Shown piece by piece: positions 42,005-50,900 of a DNA stretch of 64,000 bases. The position numbers were made by a program, and so were the translations under genes. The stretch is from CAMPJM01 sp964440915 (GTDB taxonomy: Bacteria > Bacteroidota > Bacteroidia > Cytophagales > Cyclobacteriaceae). Location of the stretch: contig CAYTTV010000019.1 of assembly GCA_964440915.1 (NCBI GenBank), forward strand, positions 1-64,000. The letters run 5' to 3'. Each line of letters starts with the position of its first letter. The first letter of the stretch is position 1. The notes under the pieces were generated by a model. The model worked only from the letters and a program-made list of their open reading frames with translations, was not told the DNA's origin and ran no database searches.

Positions 42005-42964
42005 TCACCGTGTGGTTTTATGTTCGCTTAGTTTCTTAAATTCCTTTTTTGTCACGTTGAATACAGTTCCATGTCTCGTTCCTTCAGGAAATGTTATCTT
42101 TTCCGAAATGTCGGCCCAGTTTTTCAAATCATAAGAAGCCACTGCACCCATTTTTTTGTCTATATACTTATCAAAATAAACGATCCATTTCTTGCCTACT
42201 CTTGCTACTGAAGGTCCTTCTGCCCAATAGTTTCCCGTTATTGGTGCACTTGCTTCGGAATAGTCGCCCGTCAGCGTATGACTTGTGGCTATTTTGATGT
42301 TTTTTTCAGGAGGAGTCCGGGTTTCATCCTTAAGAAACATGATATAATGTTCCTCATTTCTAATAATGGTGCCGTCGATTACGTTAAACCCTGGCTCGTA
42401 TAAAAGTTTTGTTTGGGAAAAGTCTTCAAAATCTTTTGTGGTAACATAGTATATTCTATGATTATAGCTTTTTTCCTGTTCAGACTGGCTTTCAGGATAA
42501 AGTCCGGTGATGGTAGTGGACCAGAAAATCATATATATATCTGCTTCTTCGTCGTAGAAAACTTCTGGAGCCCAACAATTTCTGGCCATTTCTTCATGAG
42601 CCATCACCGGAATAAACTTTTGTTCAGACCAATGAATAAGATCTTCAGAACTTGCATAGCCAATTCCCTTCTCGTTCCAGCTTACTGTCCATACCATGTG
42701 AAATTTTCCATCTTTTCCTCTTATGATGCACGGATCTCGCATTAATTTATCCTCTCCAGCTTGTGGATAAAGGAAGGAGCGGCCATTATTCAAAGCCTTC
42801 CAATGGAAACCATCCCTGCTATATGCAAGGTGAAGCCCATCTTCTCCATTGCCCTTAAAATACGAATAGACCATAACGTCGCCTTCTTGTAAGCTTTGAG
42901 CATACAAGAGAGGACTGGTCAGTAATACCATAGGAAGGATAAGGTAAATCGTTTTCCTGATCAT
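42005..42964 (-). CDS. secreted GH43-like five-bladed propeller glycosidase
   Basis: A 319-residue exported protein with signal peptide MIRKTIYLILPMVLLTSPLLYAQ. The GH43/62/32 superfamily propeller shows in the repeats LAYSRDGFHWKALN, MRDPCIIRGKDGKFHMVWT, WAPEVFYDEEADIYMIFWS, IDGTIIRNEEHYIMFLKD and YWAEGPSVARVGKKWIVYFD. The Asp of RDP, the Glu of WAPE and the Glu of AEGPS are in the positions of catalytic residues of family 43. Likely acts on arabinose, galactose or related side chains. It is divergent from the BNR-4 enzyme, with operator motif C between them. Confidence 0.75.
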   Translation of the reverse strand: MIRKTIYLILPMVLLTSPLLYAQSLQEGDVMVYSYFKGNGEDGLHLAYSRDGFHWKALNNGRSFLYPQAGEDKLMRDPCIIRGKDGKFHMVWTVSWNEKGIGYASSEDLIHWSEQKFIPVMAHEEMARNCWAPEVFYDEEADIYMIFWSTTITGLYPESQSEQEKSYNHRIYYVTTKDFEDFSQTKLLYEPGFNVIDGTIIRNEEHYIMFLKDETRTPPEKNIKIATSHTLTGDYSEASAPITGNYWAEGPSVARVGKKWIVYFDKYIDKKMGAVASYDLKNWADISEKITFPEGTRHGTVFNVTKKEFKKLSEHKTTR

Positions 42965-43022
42965 ATATATGTTATCTATGCATTGGGTATGGAGTAGGCT
43001 GACTGTACAAATATAAAAACTG

Positions 43023-43055
43023 CAGGATAATTATAGGGCAGGATATAGCAGGATG
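43023..43055 (+). promoter_or_regulatory. candidate operator C, three half-sites before the BNR-4 gene
   Basis: CAGGATATAGCAGGATG at 43039-43055 is the cleanest copy of the direct repeat (CAGGATA-TAG-CAGGATG). A third half-site CAGGATA lies at 43023-43029. The block ends 97 nt before the BNR-4 ATG and begins 58 nt from the divergent GH43-like start, so it could act on either gene. Confidence 0.6.
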
Positions 43056-43152
43056 ATAAATGTATCAAATTTATTATTGTTGCTGTAGGAAACATTAATT
43101 TATGCTCCTTCCGAATGTACTTTGAATATCCTTTAATGCAAAGATTTATACT

Positions 43153-44478
43153 ATGAAATACCAGAATAAAATATGGAAGTTTTTCCTTTTGATGATGTAT
43201 AGTCCTATTTTGGCTTTATGTCAAGTAGGTCCTCCAGCCACACTAGTGCCTGTTTCATTGGGATGGGCAAAAAATTCAGTGAATGCGGTCATCTTCAGAA
43301 AAAATGCCATAGTAACCCATCAGGATTCGCAGTATACTGCTTTTTATGACCAAGAGCAGTATGTAACATTGGCTAAGCGTAATTTAAAAGAACAAAAATG
43401 GCAAATAGTTAAAACATCCTATAAAGGTAATGCTGCCGATGCGCATACTGCCATAAGCATTATGGTAGATGGGGAGGGTTATCTGCACGTAGCATGGGGA
43501 CATCATAACAATCCCTTGCACTATGCAAGGAGCATAGTACCGGAATCATTAGTATTAGGAGAAATTATCCCGATGACGGAATTGAAAGAAGATAATGTGA
43601 CCTATCCTGAGTTTTACAGGATGTCAAATGGTGATTTATTGTTTCTTTATAGGTATGGTTATTCAGGAAATGGCGATTTGGTCATCAATAAATATTCATT
43701 AACGTCAAAAAAATGGACTCAGGTACAGGCTAACTTGATTGATGGACAAGGCAATAGAAATGCTTATTGGCAAGCATATGTGGACAAAGCCGATGTGATT
43801 CATATTTCCTGGTTGTGGAGAGAAACCTATGATGTGGCCACCAATCATGATATTTGTTATGCTCGCTCAAAAGACGGGGGTGAAACCTGGGAAAATATAG
43901 ATGGCGTGGCATACGAACTTCCGATTGTTCTTGATAATGCAGCGGTTGCTTGGCCTGTACCAATAAACAGTGAGTTAATCAATCAGACTTCGATGACCGT
44001 AGATAATCAGGGGAGGCCCGTTATAGCAACATATTGGCGGGATCAGAATACTGCTGTTCCACAATATCATATCGTGCATCATGACGGCATTGTATGGAAG
44101 GCGCAACAAGTGACGGATAGGGTCACCCCTTTTACCTTAAGTGGAGGGGGAACCAAGCGTATCCCTATTGCAAGGCCTCAGGTTGCAATGGAACAAAAAG
44201 AGGGTAAGGCACTAGTTTACCTGATCTTCAGAGATGAAGAACGAGGAAACAGGGTATCAGTAGCAGTAAGCGATGATTTTCCCTATGCCTCATGGAAAAT
44301 CATAGACCTTACGGGAACTGGCGTTGGAGCATGGGAACCCACTTATGACACGCAACTTTGGGAGGAAAAGGGAAAACTGCATCTCTTTGTCCAAAAAGTA
44401 GAACAAGTGGACCAGGAAGGCTTGGCCGAAACAGCTCCAGAGATGATAAATATTTTAGAATGGACTCCTTCCAGATGA
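43153..44478 (+). CDS. secreted BNR-4 beta-propeller protein (GH145/PL24-25-like)
   Basis: A 441-residue exported protein (signal peptide MKYQNKIWKFFLLMMYSPILALC) of the BNR-4 class. Landmarks are DAHTAISIMVDGEGYLHVAWGHHNNPLHYARS (about 97-128), with the paired His typical of the class, YPEFYRMSNGDLLFLYRYG, and an Asp-box (RSKDGGETWENI). Relatives include GH145 alpha-L-rhamnosidases and PL24/PL25 ulvan lyases, both acting on rhamnose linked to uronic acids. In a rhamnose island this strongly suggests release of rhamnose-containing oligosaccharides. Which of the two chemistries applies cannot be told by eye. Confidence 0.75.
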   Translation: MKYQNKIWKFFLLMMYSPILALCQVGPPATLVPVSLGWAKNSVNAVIFRKNAIVTHQDSQYTAFYDQEQYVTLAKRNLKEQKWQIVKTSYKGNAADAHTAISIMVDGEGYLHVAWGHHNNPLHYARSIVPESLVLGEIIPMTELKEDNVTYPEFYRMSNGDLLFLYRYGYSGNGDLVINKYSLTSKKWTQVQANLIDGQGNRNAYWQAYVDKADVIHISWLWRETYDVATNHDICYARSKDGGETWENIDGVAYELPIVLDNAAVAWPVPINSELINQTSMTVDNQGRPVIATYWRDQNTAVPQYHIVHHDGIVWKAQQVTDRVTPFTLSGGGTKRIPIARPQVAMEQKEGKALVYLIFRDEERGNRVSVAVSDDFPYASWKIIDLTGTGVGAWEPTYDTQLWEEKGKLHLFVQKVEQVDQEGLAETAPEMINILEWTPSR

Positions 44479-44506
44479 TTCAGGCTACAAGCCCGATGTC
44501 GAGAAG

Positions 44507-44545
44507 CAGGCAAACGCACTGCTTAAAATAGCATGCGTTTGCCTG
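44507..44545. terminator. bidirectional terminator between the BNR-4 and YtxH-like genes
   Basis: Perfect 12-bp stem CAGGCAAACGCA (44507-44518) / TGCGTTTGCCTG (44534-44545) with a 15-nt loop, between convergent genes. The plus strand continues with a short T-rich stretch. Confidence 0.75.
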
Positions 44546-44551
44546 AATGTT

Positions 44552-44824
44552 TTAAATTATACTTTCAATTTTATCCGAGACGATATTGGTGATACGGCTG
44601 TTCGTTTCTTGAAGCAATTTTGAAAGCTCCTGCCGCAGCTCTGCTCCAGACTCAGGGGCAAAAAGTAAAGCGGCTGCAAAACCCGTTATAAATCCAGAAA
44701 ATGCAGCACTAGCAACTAACATGGTGTTGTCACCATTAAGCTGATTTTTTACTTCTTCTTTCGGCCTTAAAACATATCGTAGAATGTCCGTTACGGTAAC
44801 ATCATGTTTGCTTGAAATCTTCAT
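44552..44824 (-). CDS. YtxH-domain small protein
   Basis: A 90-residue protein with one hydrophobic Gly/Ala-rich segment (ASAAFSGFITGFAAALLFAPESGAELRQELS), the YtxH signature with the APxSGxE turn, followed by an amphipathic helix. Such proteins are usually general-stress or envelope-associated; function is unknown. An in-frame ATG at 44908 would add 28 residues with no family support; the ATG at 44824 (MKISSKHDVTV) fits better. Its divergent neighbour is the DUF892 (YciF-like) gene, which is also stress-linked. Confidence 0.65.
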   Translation of the reverse strand: MKISSKHDVTVTDILRYVLRPKEEVKNQLNGDNTMLVASAAFSGFITGFAAALLFAPESGAELRQELSKLLQETNSRITNIVSDKIESII

Positions 44825-45079
44825 AATAGCTAATCTTTTGATTGGGACTAGATAGAATAACGATCTTAAAGATGGAGTGTTTGCATTTCTTATTGATTTA
44901 AGTGCCAAATGAACTTAATCCATAAAATGGAAAGATTATTCTTTGTTTCACCGGTATGGTTTGCTTTCTAATATGAATTAGCATTATGGTGTACAAAAAA
45001 TATTTCTCCAAAAACTATTGTAATGAAAATGTGTTAATAGCATATATTTTTTAAACACTTAAACTTTAATTTTTAGATT

Positions 45080-45583
45080 ATGGCTAGCGAAAAACTAAAT
45101 TCATTACAAGATCTTTTTGAGCACGAGTTAAAAGACCTATACAGTGCTGAAACGCAATTGATAGAAGCCCTCCCCGAAATGGCTAAGGCGGCTTCTAACA
45201 GTAAATTGAAAAAATGCTTTGAAGACCATTTAAAAGAAACTGAAAAGCAGTTGGAACGCCTTCAGCAAATAGCCGAAATGATGGATATTGACCCATCAGG
45301 CGAAACTTGCCCTGCCATGAAAGGTCTGATCAAGGAAAGCAAAGACCTGATCAAGATGAAGGGAGAGGACGAGGTAAAGGATGCTGGATTAATTGCCGCT
45401 GCCCAACGTGTAGAACATTATGAGATTGCTGGATATGGCGCAGCGCATACCTACGCACAACAGCTAGATATGAAAGATGCAGCTAAATTATTGAAAGAAA
45501 CGCTCGAAGAAGAAAAGAAGGCAGATTCAAAGCTGAACAAAATAGCCTTAGAGAATGTGAATAAAAAAGCGGAAAAGGCTTAA
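45080..45583 (+). CDS. DUF892 (YciE/YciF-like) ferritin-fold protein
   Basis: A 167-residue four-helix protein of the DUF892 family, whose YciF member is a stress-induced ferritin-like protein. Residues in ELKDLYSAETQLIEALPEMAKAA (about 15-37), FEDHLKETEKQLERL and QRVEHYEIAGYGAAHTYA provide Glu and His at the positions of the di-metal site. The C-terminal helix ends with a Lys-rich tail. The gene has its own terminator and is probably a stress gene; no regulator is adjacent. Confidence 0.85.
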   Translation: MASEKLNSLQDLFEHELKDLYSAETQLIEALPEMAKAASNSKLKKCFEDHLKETEKQLERLQQIAEMMDIDPSGETCPAMKGLIKESKDLIKMKGEDEVKDAGLIAAAQRVEHYEIAGYGAAHTYAQQLDMKDAAKLLKETLEEEKKADSKLNKIALENVNKKAEKA

Positions 45584-45605
45584 TAGCTTGTCAGAAACTT
45601 ATGTT

Positions 45606-45654
45606 AAGGGTTGATCTTACGGAAGCATTACTCCGAAGGTCAACCTTTGTTTTT
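45606..45654 (+). terminator. terminator after the DUF892 gene
   Basis: AAGGGTTGATCTT (45606-45618) pairs with AAGGTCAACCTT (45636-45647) through about 12 bp with one bulge and one G-U pair, followed by TTGTTTTT-type T-rich sequence. It starts 23 nt after the stop. Confidence 0.65.
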
Positions 45655-45753
45655 ATTATCCCTCTCCAACAATCTTCCTTGGTAATTTTCTTTATTCACC
45701 AATTTATTTACTTTAGCATCCTCACATATATAAAACAATTTTCACTTACCAAT

Positions 45754-46635
45754 ATGCGCAATACAATTGTTTTGGGAGCAGATGTAGGAGGGTCCCATAT
45801 TACTGCTGCGCTGATAGATCTGGAAAATGGTAATGTAATACCGGAAAGCTATTTTCGAAGCACAGTAAACGCTCAGGGCGATAAGGCGGCGGTAATTAAA
45901 GAATGGAGTAAAGCATTGCAATCTACCCTTGAGAAAGGAAAGGTGACTGTGGATAAAATAGGGATAGCCATACCAGGGCCCTTTGATTATGAAAATGGTG
46001 TTTCACTCATTCAAGGACAAGATAAATATGACAGTTTATATGGACAGAATGTAAAACTGCTTTTGGCCGAATCTTTGGGAGTTGCGGCAAGTCAGATTCG
46101 ACTAACAAATGATGCAGCATGTTTTTTAAGTGGTGAAGTTATGGCTGGGGCCGGAAAGGGTTATGGCCATGCTATTGGGCTTACACTGGGTACGGGATTG
46201 GGGTCAGCCACCTATCATGAGTATGTGGTAAAAGACGCAGGCCGATGGTGCTTTCCTTTTAGAGAGGGTATAGCAGAGGATTACCTGTCGACACGTTGGT
46301 TTGAGAATATGTTTAAGGCCAGAACGAAAAGATCAGTTTCTGGCGTAAAGGAGATAGCGGAGCTGGCAGCTACTAATTTTGTAGCAAAAGATCTGTTTGA
46401 GGAGTTTGGTGTCGCATTAGCTGAATTCCTTATCCCTTTCGTACAGGAAGAGAAACCCGAGGTGATTGTTTTGGGAGGAAATGTTGCCCATGCCGACAGG
46501 TTGTTTCGACCAGCTTTGGAACGCACATTGACAGAATCAGCGATCACCATCCCTGTTCACAAAGCGCAGTTAGGAGAAACAGCAGCCCTTATTGGAGCTG
46601 CCGGTTCCTGGATGGCTTCAATTAAGAAGCGATGA
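45754..46635 (+). CDS. ROK-family sugar kinase
   Basis: Sugar kinase of the ROK family, 293 residues from the ATG at 45754. The phosphate motif is VLGADVGGSHITAALIDL at the N-terminus, followed by GIAIPGPFDYENG and the catalytic Asp in LTNDAACFLSGEVMAGAGKG, then GLTLGTGLGSATY. The usual ROK zinc motif (CxCGxxGC) is absent; GRWCFPFREGIAEDYLS stands in its place. The open frame runs back to 45601, but that part crosses the upstream terminator and reads as no known domain. Glucokinase is the default guess; the substrate is not proven. Confidence 0.82.
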   Translation: MRNTIVLGADVGGSHITAALIDLENGNVIPESYFRSTVNAQGDKAAVIKEWSKALQSTLEKGKVTVDKIGIAIPGPFDYENGVSLIQGQDKYDSLYGQNVKLLLAESLGVAASQIRLTNDAACFLSGEVMAGAGKGYGHAIGLTLGTGLGSATYHEYVVKDAGRWCFPFREGIAEDYLSTRWFENMFKARTKRSVSGVKEIAELAATNFVAKDLFEEFGVALAEFLIPFVQEEKPEVIVLGGNVAHADRLFRPALERTLTESAITIPVHKAQLGETAALIGAAGSWMASIKKR

Positions 46636-46942
46636 GTGCTACTTCATCTTTTTTAAGCTGTCTGTCTAATACAAATGTTCCAAAGGGCACTAGGGATGCC
46701 AAAAAAGCCAAACCTGATTTGATAATTGACCATTGTAAAGTAAAATGAACAATTGCCAAGGCATATATATACCAAACGAAGAGCGCTCCATGTATCCATC
46801 CGACTACCGTTACTGCCTTCGGCAAATCGGCAAAGTACTTCAGAGGCATGGCAATGAAGAGTAGTGCTAAGAATGAAATTCCTTCTAAAATGGCTACTAG
46901 CTTAAAGTGTTTTAATCTGTTTATTGCAGTTTGTTTTTCCAT
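46622..46942 (-). CDS. DUF3817 membrane protein
   Basis: A 106-residue membrane protein with three hydrophobic segments. It contains FKLVAILEGISFLALLFIAMPLKYFADLP and VVGWIHGALFVWYIYAL, which match the DUF3817 family, and the terminal VPFGTFVLDRQLKK. Function is unknown. It overlaps the convergent ROK kinase gene by 14 bp at their 3' ends. Confidence 0.8.
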   Translation of the reverse strand: MEKQTAINRLKHFKLVAILEGISFLALLFIAMPLKYFADLPKAVTVVGWIHGALFVWYIYALAIVHFTLQWSIIKSGLAFLASLVPFGTFVLDRQLKKDEVALIAS

Positions 46943-47083
46943 GAGTATTGGGTTTGTTTCTTTTTCAACGTCAACTTAGGTATGTTAGGGTTATAGTAGG
47001 TCCAGACGGAAGCATGCACATGCTCAAAATTTTCATGAGTACTATCCCTTCAAATCATACCATATAAAATTTTTCATTTCTTT

Positions 47084-47848
47084 TTAACCTCGAATAAACA
47101 CCCACTCCTGATCGCTGGATAGGGGTTCGCTATATTCATAACCTCCCTCCTGAAAAGTTTTGAGTGTTTCAGGGACTTCAATCTTGTTTTTTATAATAAA
47201 ATCCGTCATCAGGCCTCTGGCCCTTTTAGCATAAAATGCAATGATCTTATACGCACCATCTTTATGGTCTTTGAATACAGGAGTAATGACTTTCCCTTTC
47301 AGAAGTTTTGTGTTCACCGCTTTGAAATATTCTGCTGAAGCAAGGTTGATGAGCGTTGGGTTGGGTTTGTCCATCAATGTGTTCAATGCTTTTGTAATCC
47401 TATCACCCCAGAATTCATAAAGGTCTTTTCCTCTTGGATTGGCAAGCTTTATTTTCATTTCCAAACGGTAGGGCTGGATAAGGTCTAACGGTTTCAGCAA
47501 GCCATACAGCCCGGAAAGTATTCTTAAATGCTGTTGGGCGAACTCAAAATCTTCTTTTGTGTAATGGTCTACATCAATATCCGTATATACATCTCCTTTA
47601 AAGGCCAAAAGGGATTGTTTGGCATTATCGGGGGTAAATGGTGCTTTAAAGGTTTTGAAACGGTGGTAGTTAAGCTCCGCAATATTGTCACTTACGCTCA
47701 TTAGAGAGGCAATCTGTTTGGGAGAGTGCTTTTTTAATTCTCTTACCAACTTCAAGGATTCTTTGAGAAATGCTGGCTCAGAAGAAATATTTGTGGTGTT
47801 ATGAGCAGAGAAATCCTGCGTTTTTGCAGGAGAAATGATTATCGTCAT
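47084..47848 (-). CDS. yaaA: peroxide stress protein YaaA (DUF328)
   Basis: A 254-residue cytoplasmic protein of the YaaA family, which lowers free iron and protects DNA during peroxide stress in E. coli. Landmarks are IIISPAKTQDF at the N-terminus, DVYTDIDVDHYTKEDFEFAQQHLRILSGLYGLLKPLDLIQPYRLEM in the middle, and FYAKRARGLMTDFII near the end. Length is typical. The gene stands alone, between the DUF3817 gene and the giant secreted protein, all on the minus strand. Confidence 0.93.
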   Translation of the reverse strand: MTIIISPAKTQDFSAHNTTNISSEPAFLKESLKLVRELKKHSPKQIASLMSVSDNIAELNYHRFKTFKAPFTPDNAKQSLLAFKGDVYTDIDVDHYTKEDFEFAQQHLRILSGLYGLLKPLDLIQPYRLEMKIKLANPRGKDLYEFWGDRITKALNTLMDKPNPTLINLASAEYFKAVNTKLLKGKVITPVFKDHKDGAYKIIAFYAKRARGLMTDFIIKNKIEVPETLKTFQEGGYEYSEPLSSDQEWVFIRG

Positions 47849-47981
47849 TATGGATTAAAGGTTTTGGATGTTAAAATCCATTTGTTATTCATGTTTAATC
47901 TCTTCGGAATTGAACATGCTATTTTTTTATTCAACTTGGTGCTTTTGTCTTTTCCAACTTCAAACTTCCAACTTTTTTCCG

Positions 47982-50900
47982 TCATCTCAATACGGTCACT
48001 CCTCCTTGTAGTTGATGTATTTCATCACTAGGGTCTTCTGCACCTTTGTAATAGATCACGTAAGAATAGGCACTTACAGGAACAGGTTTTCCTTTGAAAG
48101 TGCCGTCCCATTCAAAGTTCTTATCCTTGCTCTGATATACCATTTCTCCCCACCGGTTGAAAATATAAACCTGAAATCCTTCATCTGCGATATTGTCCTC
48201 GGTAAATATCTTAAAGGTTCGATTGTCACTAATATGGCTATCGGGGCGTATGGCATTAGGCACAAATATGATGGGCTCGCAAGACAAAGTCACTCTTATT
48301 TCATCTTCCACAATACACCCGTCGATATTGGTCATTGTTACTTTGTATAATCCTGGAAATTGCGGTTTAATTATTCTTTCGCTAGATATAAATTCTGAAT
48401 CCCTTTCCCATCTAAAGCGGGTAAAGACATTGAGCGAGTCAGGGTTTAAATATACTTCTGACCGTCGAGGATCTGCGCTACTAGGGCAGATTATAACCGA
48501 TGTTTCTGGTAAGGTGCTATATCCTACAGGATTCTTTTGTACGCTGATCGATGCAGAAGCTTCGCAAGCATTTCTTCCTACCGTCACATGATAGGTGCCT
48601 GAGGTGGATACCCTAATCATGCCTAAATTTGTGCCCTGTTCTAAAACATGACCCTCATCGTCCCTCCAAGTATAGATAGGATTGGGTACGTTGACGTCGG
48701 CATAAAGCCTGATCATTTCATCATCTCCACAAGCAGCCTCGCTCGAAAGTGTAACACTTACTTCAGGATTAACGGTAATACTGATGTTTCCTGATCCTAC
48801 TATACAGCCATTTTCATAAACGGTTACCGCATAGCTTCTTGACTCTGTTACAGTAATGGAACGTGTTTTTATATTGCCAGGGCTCCAAAGGAAATTGTAA
48901 TTTCCAGTTCCGTCGGTGTTGGCCGTGATGGTCTGTACGCCCATACAATCTGGCCCTGTTTCGAAACTGACATTCACCCCCTCAGGCGATGGATAAATTT
49001 GGAAAACGGTGTCTCGGCTACAAGTAGGATCGCTAATCAAGCTAGCTGTTACCCTGTAAGTTCCAGGTGCGTCAAACTGTCTGATTGACGATGAAGCAGT
49101 GTTATTCACTATTCCGCTTTGATCGTTCGTAGCATCATTTATCCAAGTATAGGTATATTTTTCCGGATCGTGAGTTAGTATCTGAACGTAGGGATTGTTG
49201 ATGTCAACTGGACAAACTTCGAGTTCACCAGTAATTTCCAACGGTATGGGTTCCGCTTCCAGGACCGTGAACTCGGCTGTTGCTTTGCAGCCATTGGCAT
49301 CGGTAACCTCAACGGCGAATTCACCAGCGGGAATATGCTCAACTGTAAAGGTATTCCATAAGCCATCATCCGTATCATAATATGAAGTCCCTTCCAATGT
49401 TGTACCGCTTATGATATAAGAAACAGGTATGGCAGCAGGAGTACTACCAAGAGATGCATCAACGAAGATTTCAGCTTCATTATTACATTCAGCTTGCACA
49501 GTTGCAATAGGAGCAATGGTAAATTGGTTGACATCGCTTGTTTCAATACTGGCATTCACTCTTGTAGAACAACCGCTCACATTATCGGTAAGCATGACAT
49601 AATACAATCCAGCACCCAATCCTGTGGCTGCTTCAATGCCAGTGGCTGGTCCATTTACGCTAGGTTCGGTGACCAGCAAATTGTTGCTTGCATCAAAAAC
49701 TTCGTAAGAATAGTTGCCTGTAGAAGTAATGCTAAGGTCTATCGCACCATCTACAGCGTCACATAAGGCAACTGTGCTGCCCAGTGCTACTCCTGCTGGC
49801 GAAGGGTTGATGGTAATCAGTACTGAATCCTTTGTCACACAGTTAAAAGGCTCAGGGGAGGTAACAGTTACTTTATATTTAAAAGTCCCTGGAGTAGCGG
49901 TGGAAATGTCCATCCTGTTTCTAGAGCCAGTGCTTACGAGCGATCCACTGCTCATATTGGTTACTTCCCATGCAAAACTACTGCCTAGTCTACCAGCGTC
50001 TAGGAATAGCTCCCTTTCTCCCTGGCAATAATAGGCATCGTCGCCTAGGTCGACCTCCAATCCTGCTCTTTCCGCTCTCGTTTCATATCTTGTAGTACAA
50101 CCTGTTATGGTATTCGTAATGATCACAAAATAAGGACCGGGTCTATTGATGGCAATCTCGTTTGTTCTCTCACCTGTTGACCAGAGATAGGCTAGTTCGT
50201 CAGACACTGGTCCTGCTGTTAAGATTTCACTTTCGTTGCACAATCCGATCACGGAAGGAAAGTCAGGCTCAGCAGGTGGCGCAGCGATGACCACATCTTT
50301 GGTGATAGTAGTATCGACCGGAATGGCGCATGGGTTGGAAATAATCAAGCTAACATCATATGTGCCAGGTTCTGGGAATTCGAAGCTCAGATCTGTATTC
50401 TGAGAAGGCCCAGAACGGAACAGTACACGATTTTGGGCATTCTTTATAATCCACTCGAATTGGTCAGTGTCGCACCTTCCTGTAGCTGTGAATTGGGTTT
50501 CCTCACCGAGGCATTGTCCCTCAAAAGTGAAGTCACCATCACTGATGGGTTCCATAATGCTTTGAACAAAGTTGGGCAACCCTAGCCTACTCGTCGCACC
50601 TTCTAAGTCAAAGGTGTTGACGGAAACATGAGAGGTGTCGGTTTCTAGAGTATTTGGACTATTGATTACTAAAACCTGTCCCGCTCCATCTTGAGCCAAA
50701 TATATCTGCCCATTAGGGCCAAGTTGCAAAGCGCCCAAGCTCGATGAGGCATTGAGATTGATTTCTTTCTTGGAAGCCAGTACTTGGTCAGTGGTGAGTG
50801 TGTCGCTTATATGATATTGGTATAGGGAAGTGTTTGTAGCAATATATAGTTTCCTGTTGTCTGGGGAAAACTCAATGCCATAGGGGACTTCACCGTTAAA

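Noticed and set aside
45601..45753. N-terminal extension of the ROK kinase
   Set aside because: It crosses the terminator hairpin of the preceding gene and matches nothing in the family; the ATG at 45754 starts at the conserved phosphate motif.
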